DNA of 64,000 bases, taken from Tribonema minus (Eukaryota > Sar > Xanthophyceae > Tribonematales > Tribonemataceae). Each line of letters opens with the position of its first letter. The stretch's first letter is position 1. Location of the stretch: contig JAFCMP010000290.1 of NCBI GenBank assembly GCA_017506865.1, positions 496,001-560,000 of the forward strand, written 5' to 3'. The notes beneath the pieces were generated by a model. The model worked only from the letters and a program-made list of their open reading frames with translations, was not told the origin of the DNA and did no database searches. Below, piece by piece: positions 62,006 to 64,000 of this stretch. The translations under genes and the position numbers were made by a program.

Positions 62006-64000
62006 ATGGACTTGGACCCGCCGGACGATGCCGCGTCACCGCCCCCCCCGACCACCACCACCAGTGGCAGGCCCTCAAAGCCCCAGGGCACGAGCATCCC
62101 TGGCTTGGGACCTCTCGACGCCCTCGGTCGTCCACGCACTTGACCAGACCAATGAGGCGGATCTACTGCTGCTACGGTTCACCACGACTGCCAACCCCTT
62201 CCGCACTCAGCTGCAGTGCACCCAGTGGGCACGGCGTAGGAGCACGCCACACGACTACTGGCAGACGCCACAGACAGTGCACGTGAGGCGGCACGGGTGC
62301 GCCTCCACCATGGTGCCGGGGCGTTTGCTCATCAGGTTTCTCAGACTCTAGTGCAGCGCGGCTACAGGCTGCTGCACCTGCTAGCAGCAATGGCCTTTGG
62401 TAGGCAAACGGAGGGAACCGGTATGCCGCCTGCGGCCCGGCTGGCAGCGTTGCTGTCTGGCGACTTTGCGGAGCTACTGAGAAAGACGCTGTCAGCAGCA
62501 GCGGCGCTGCGGGCCCCCAAACCAAACAACGCAGCTACGGCGTCGGCACAAACGAACTTCGATGCCGACTGGACGGAGGCTGACTCCAGGCAGCAAACAG
62601 CATGCGCTGCCCTCTCAGGCAAGCGACGGGGGGTAGGCCTGGCTGCCGCACGACTAGAGGCGCGTGAAGCATGCACCCCAGCAGACGAGGTCACGGCACA
62701 GGTGCTGGCAGCAAAGCACCCTGAAACTGGCACCCGGCCCGGGGTAGTCGATACGCCAATGGTGCAAGTGCGCGGCCTGGTACGCGACGCCCGGCGGCAC
62801 TGCTTGCACGGCGCAGGGGTGGCAACGACCGCCGGGCCCGCTGGCAGCGGCAGTCCCGTCTTCGAATCGGGTCAGGCGCATGATCGCAGCGATAGGCCTG
62901 AGGATGCTGCCAGCGCAGCCGGACGGCGCCTCGAGGTGGAGGCGACAGACATACTGTCGACCTTGTCCGCAGCAGGGGCGGGGAAGGCAGGAGGGCTGGA
63001 CGGGCTACGCTATGAACACCTCTTGATGGCCGCTGGGCCTGGTGCACCAGTGAAAGCAGCCACCCGCCCCGTGGGCAGTGCCTCGCCAGGACTAGCTGGT
63101 GATACAGAATCGGATGTGATGGAACCGGCATTCGCCCATCACCTGGCCAAGGTGTTCACGACGCTGCTTGTTGAGCCCGAACTGCTGCCGGAGCAATCGC
63201 AACGGCTTCTCCGCGCCTCGGCCCTCTCAGGCATAGGACAGAAGCGGCGTCCGATCGCCTGCTCCAGTGTCTGGCGCAGACTCCTCGGGTCCACAGCGGC
63301 ACGGAGTGTCAAGGGCAAAATATCGGGGCTGCTGGCCTCCATGTCGCAGTTTGGCGTAGGATACCGGTCTGGCGTCGAGCATGTGGCAGCGCGCGCGCGC
63401 GTGTGGCACGAGCTGTATGGCACCACAATCCAGCTGGACTGTGAGAACGCATTTAACAGTGTGGATCGTGCCGCCACTGTGCGGGGACTTATGCTCTTCT
63501 GTCCGGAGCTGCTCCCGCACTTTGAGTCCGTATACTGTGGTGACACTGCCCCAGAGATGCGAGTGGAGGTGAACGGTGAAGCTCGCATTATCTGCTCCCA
63601 CCTAGGGTGCCAGCAAGGGGACCCTCTAGGGCCGCTGTACTTTGCAGTGGCAGCGGCCTTCCTACTCTTCTACCCTGATGGAGTGAATGCGACGCCCGGC
63701 AGTATGCCGGCGTACGGCCACAGCACAGCGGAACCGCCAGCCCCGCACTGCGCTTTCCTGGATGACCTCAACGTGCTGCAAGCTGCCTACTTCGACGATG
63801 CAGCGGCCGCTGGGGTGGCAGAGGTGATCCGTCGGCTTGCGGCATTGGGCCTACGCGTTCGACCAGACAAGTCGCTGGCCATCGCCATGCGCGGCACAGT
63901 GTTTGATGAAGCGGCCAGAGCACGCCTGCGCGCCCTTGACATACCGTTTGTGGACGCCACCATGCCAGAATCCAGTCAGGGCTTTACGTCGGTCGGGGTA
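62006..64000 (+). mobile_element. Second LINE, different family, 5' part broken, runs off the window
   Basis: GC-rich sequence with an RT frame, distinct from the LINE at the left end. A short Pro/Thr-rich frame starts with ATG at 62006 and stops at 62143; a different frame looks protein-like to about 62280; and the main RT frame opens at 62240 after a TAG. So the 5' part carries at least one or two frame breaks, or the N-terminus lies on another frame by design. The right end is outside the window. Confidence 0.8.
62240..64000 (+). CDS. LINE reverse transcriptase, partial (no stop in window)
   Basis: 587 codons are open to the window edge; the first ATG in this frame is at 62390. RT landmarks in order: GKAGGLDGLRYEHL (the GPDG region), GQKRRPIACSSVWRRL, MSQFGVGYRSGVEH, motif A with the catalytic Asp in TIQLDCENAFNSVD, GCQQGDPLGPLYFAVA, and an FLDD box (AFLDDLNVL) in place of YLDD. 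Spacing and wording match the RT of the complete LINE at the left end, so both belong to related non-LTR groups. The thumb and any endonuclease would lie beyond base 64000. Confidence 0.88.

Overview
The window reads as nuclear DNA of a eukaryote, most likely a green alga (Chlorophyta, perhaps a chlamydomonadalean). Coding pieces are short, GC-rich exons separated by long, less GC-rich introns. TGTAA, the usual green-algal polyadenylation signal, lies downstream of at least three genes. Interstitial telomere-like TTAGGG arrays occur inside introns. Two GC-rich LINE-type retroelements sit at the two ends. The genus cannot be fixed from sequence alone.

Layout. 1-7.6 kb: a two-ORF LINE whose ORF2 carries a reverse transcriptase, a CCHC knuckle and a C-terminal restriction-like endonuclease; both ORFs are open. 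8.5-8.8 kb: the tail of another dead LINE. 8.9-12.9 kb: noncoding. 12.9-15.3 kb (+): a 4-exon gene for a small protein with a signal-like N-terminus and no recognised family. 16.4-17.1 kb: a GC-rich, possibly coding block of unresolved strand. 17.8-23.8 kb (-): a 9-exon phosphagen (guanidino) kinase-family gene. 26.1-39.8 kb (+): a 15-exon gene for a protein of about 1254 residues with several EsV-1-7 type Cys/His repeats, an AT-hook-like motif and a second duplicated Cys motif. 41.4-51.4 kb (+): at least 8 exons of a multi-pass membrane protein of unknown family. 53.4-57.7 kb (-): a 6-exon GH26 beta-mannanase-like glycosidase with a signal peptide. 58.7-61.3 kb (-): a 3-exon MDR enoyl-CoA reductase/quinone oxidoreductase-like gene. 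62.0-64.0 kb (+): a second, different LINE that runs off the window.

The six host gene models were built by following splice consensus and reading phase; in every one the exon phases close. They contain 39 introns, of which 3 are GC-AG with a strong consensus. The genes look functionally unrelated, so this is not a cluster.

Most notable are (i) the large EsV-1-7 gene with its novel duplicated CFH motif, (ii) repeated local duplications that copy an exon edge plus its splice site into the neighbouring intron, and (iii) a phosphagen-kinase homologue whose reactive cysteine and several ATP-binding or catalytic positions are changed or absent.
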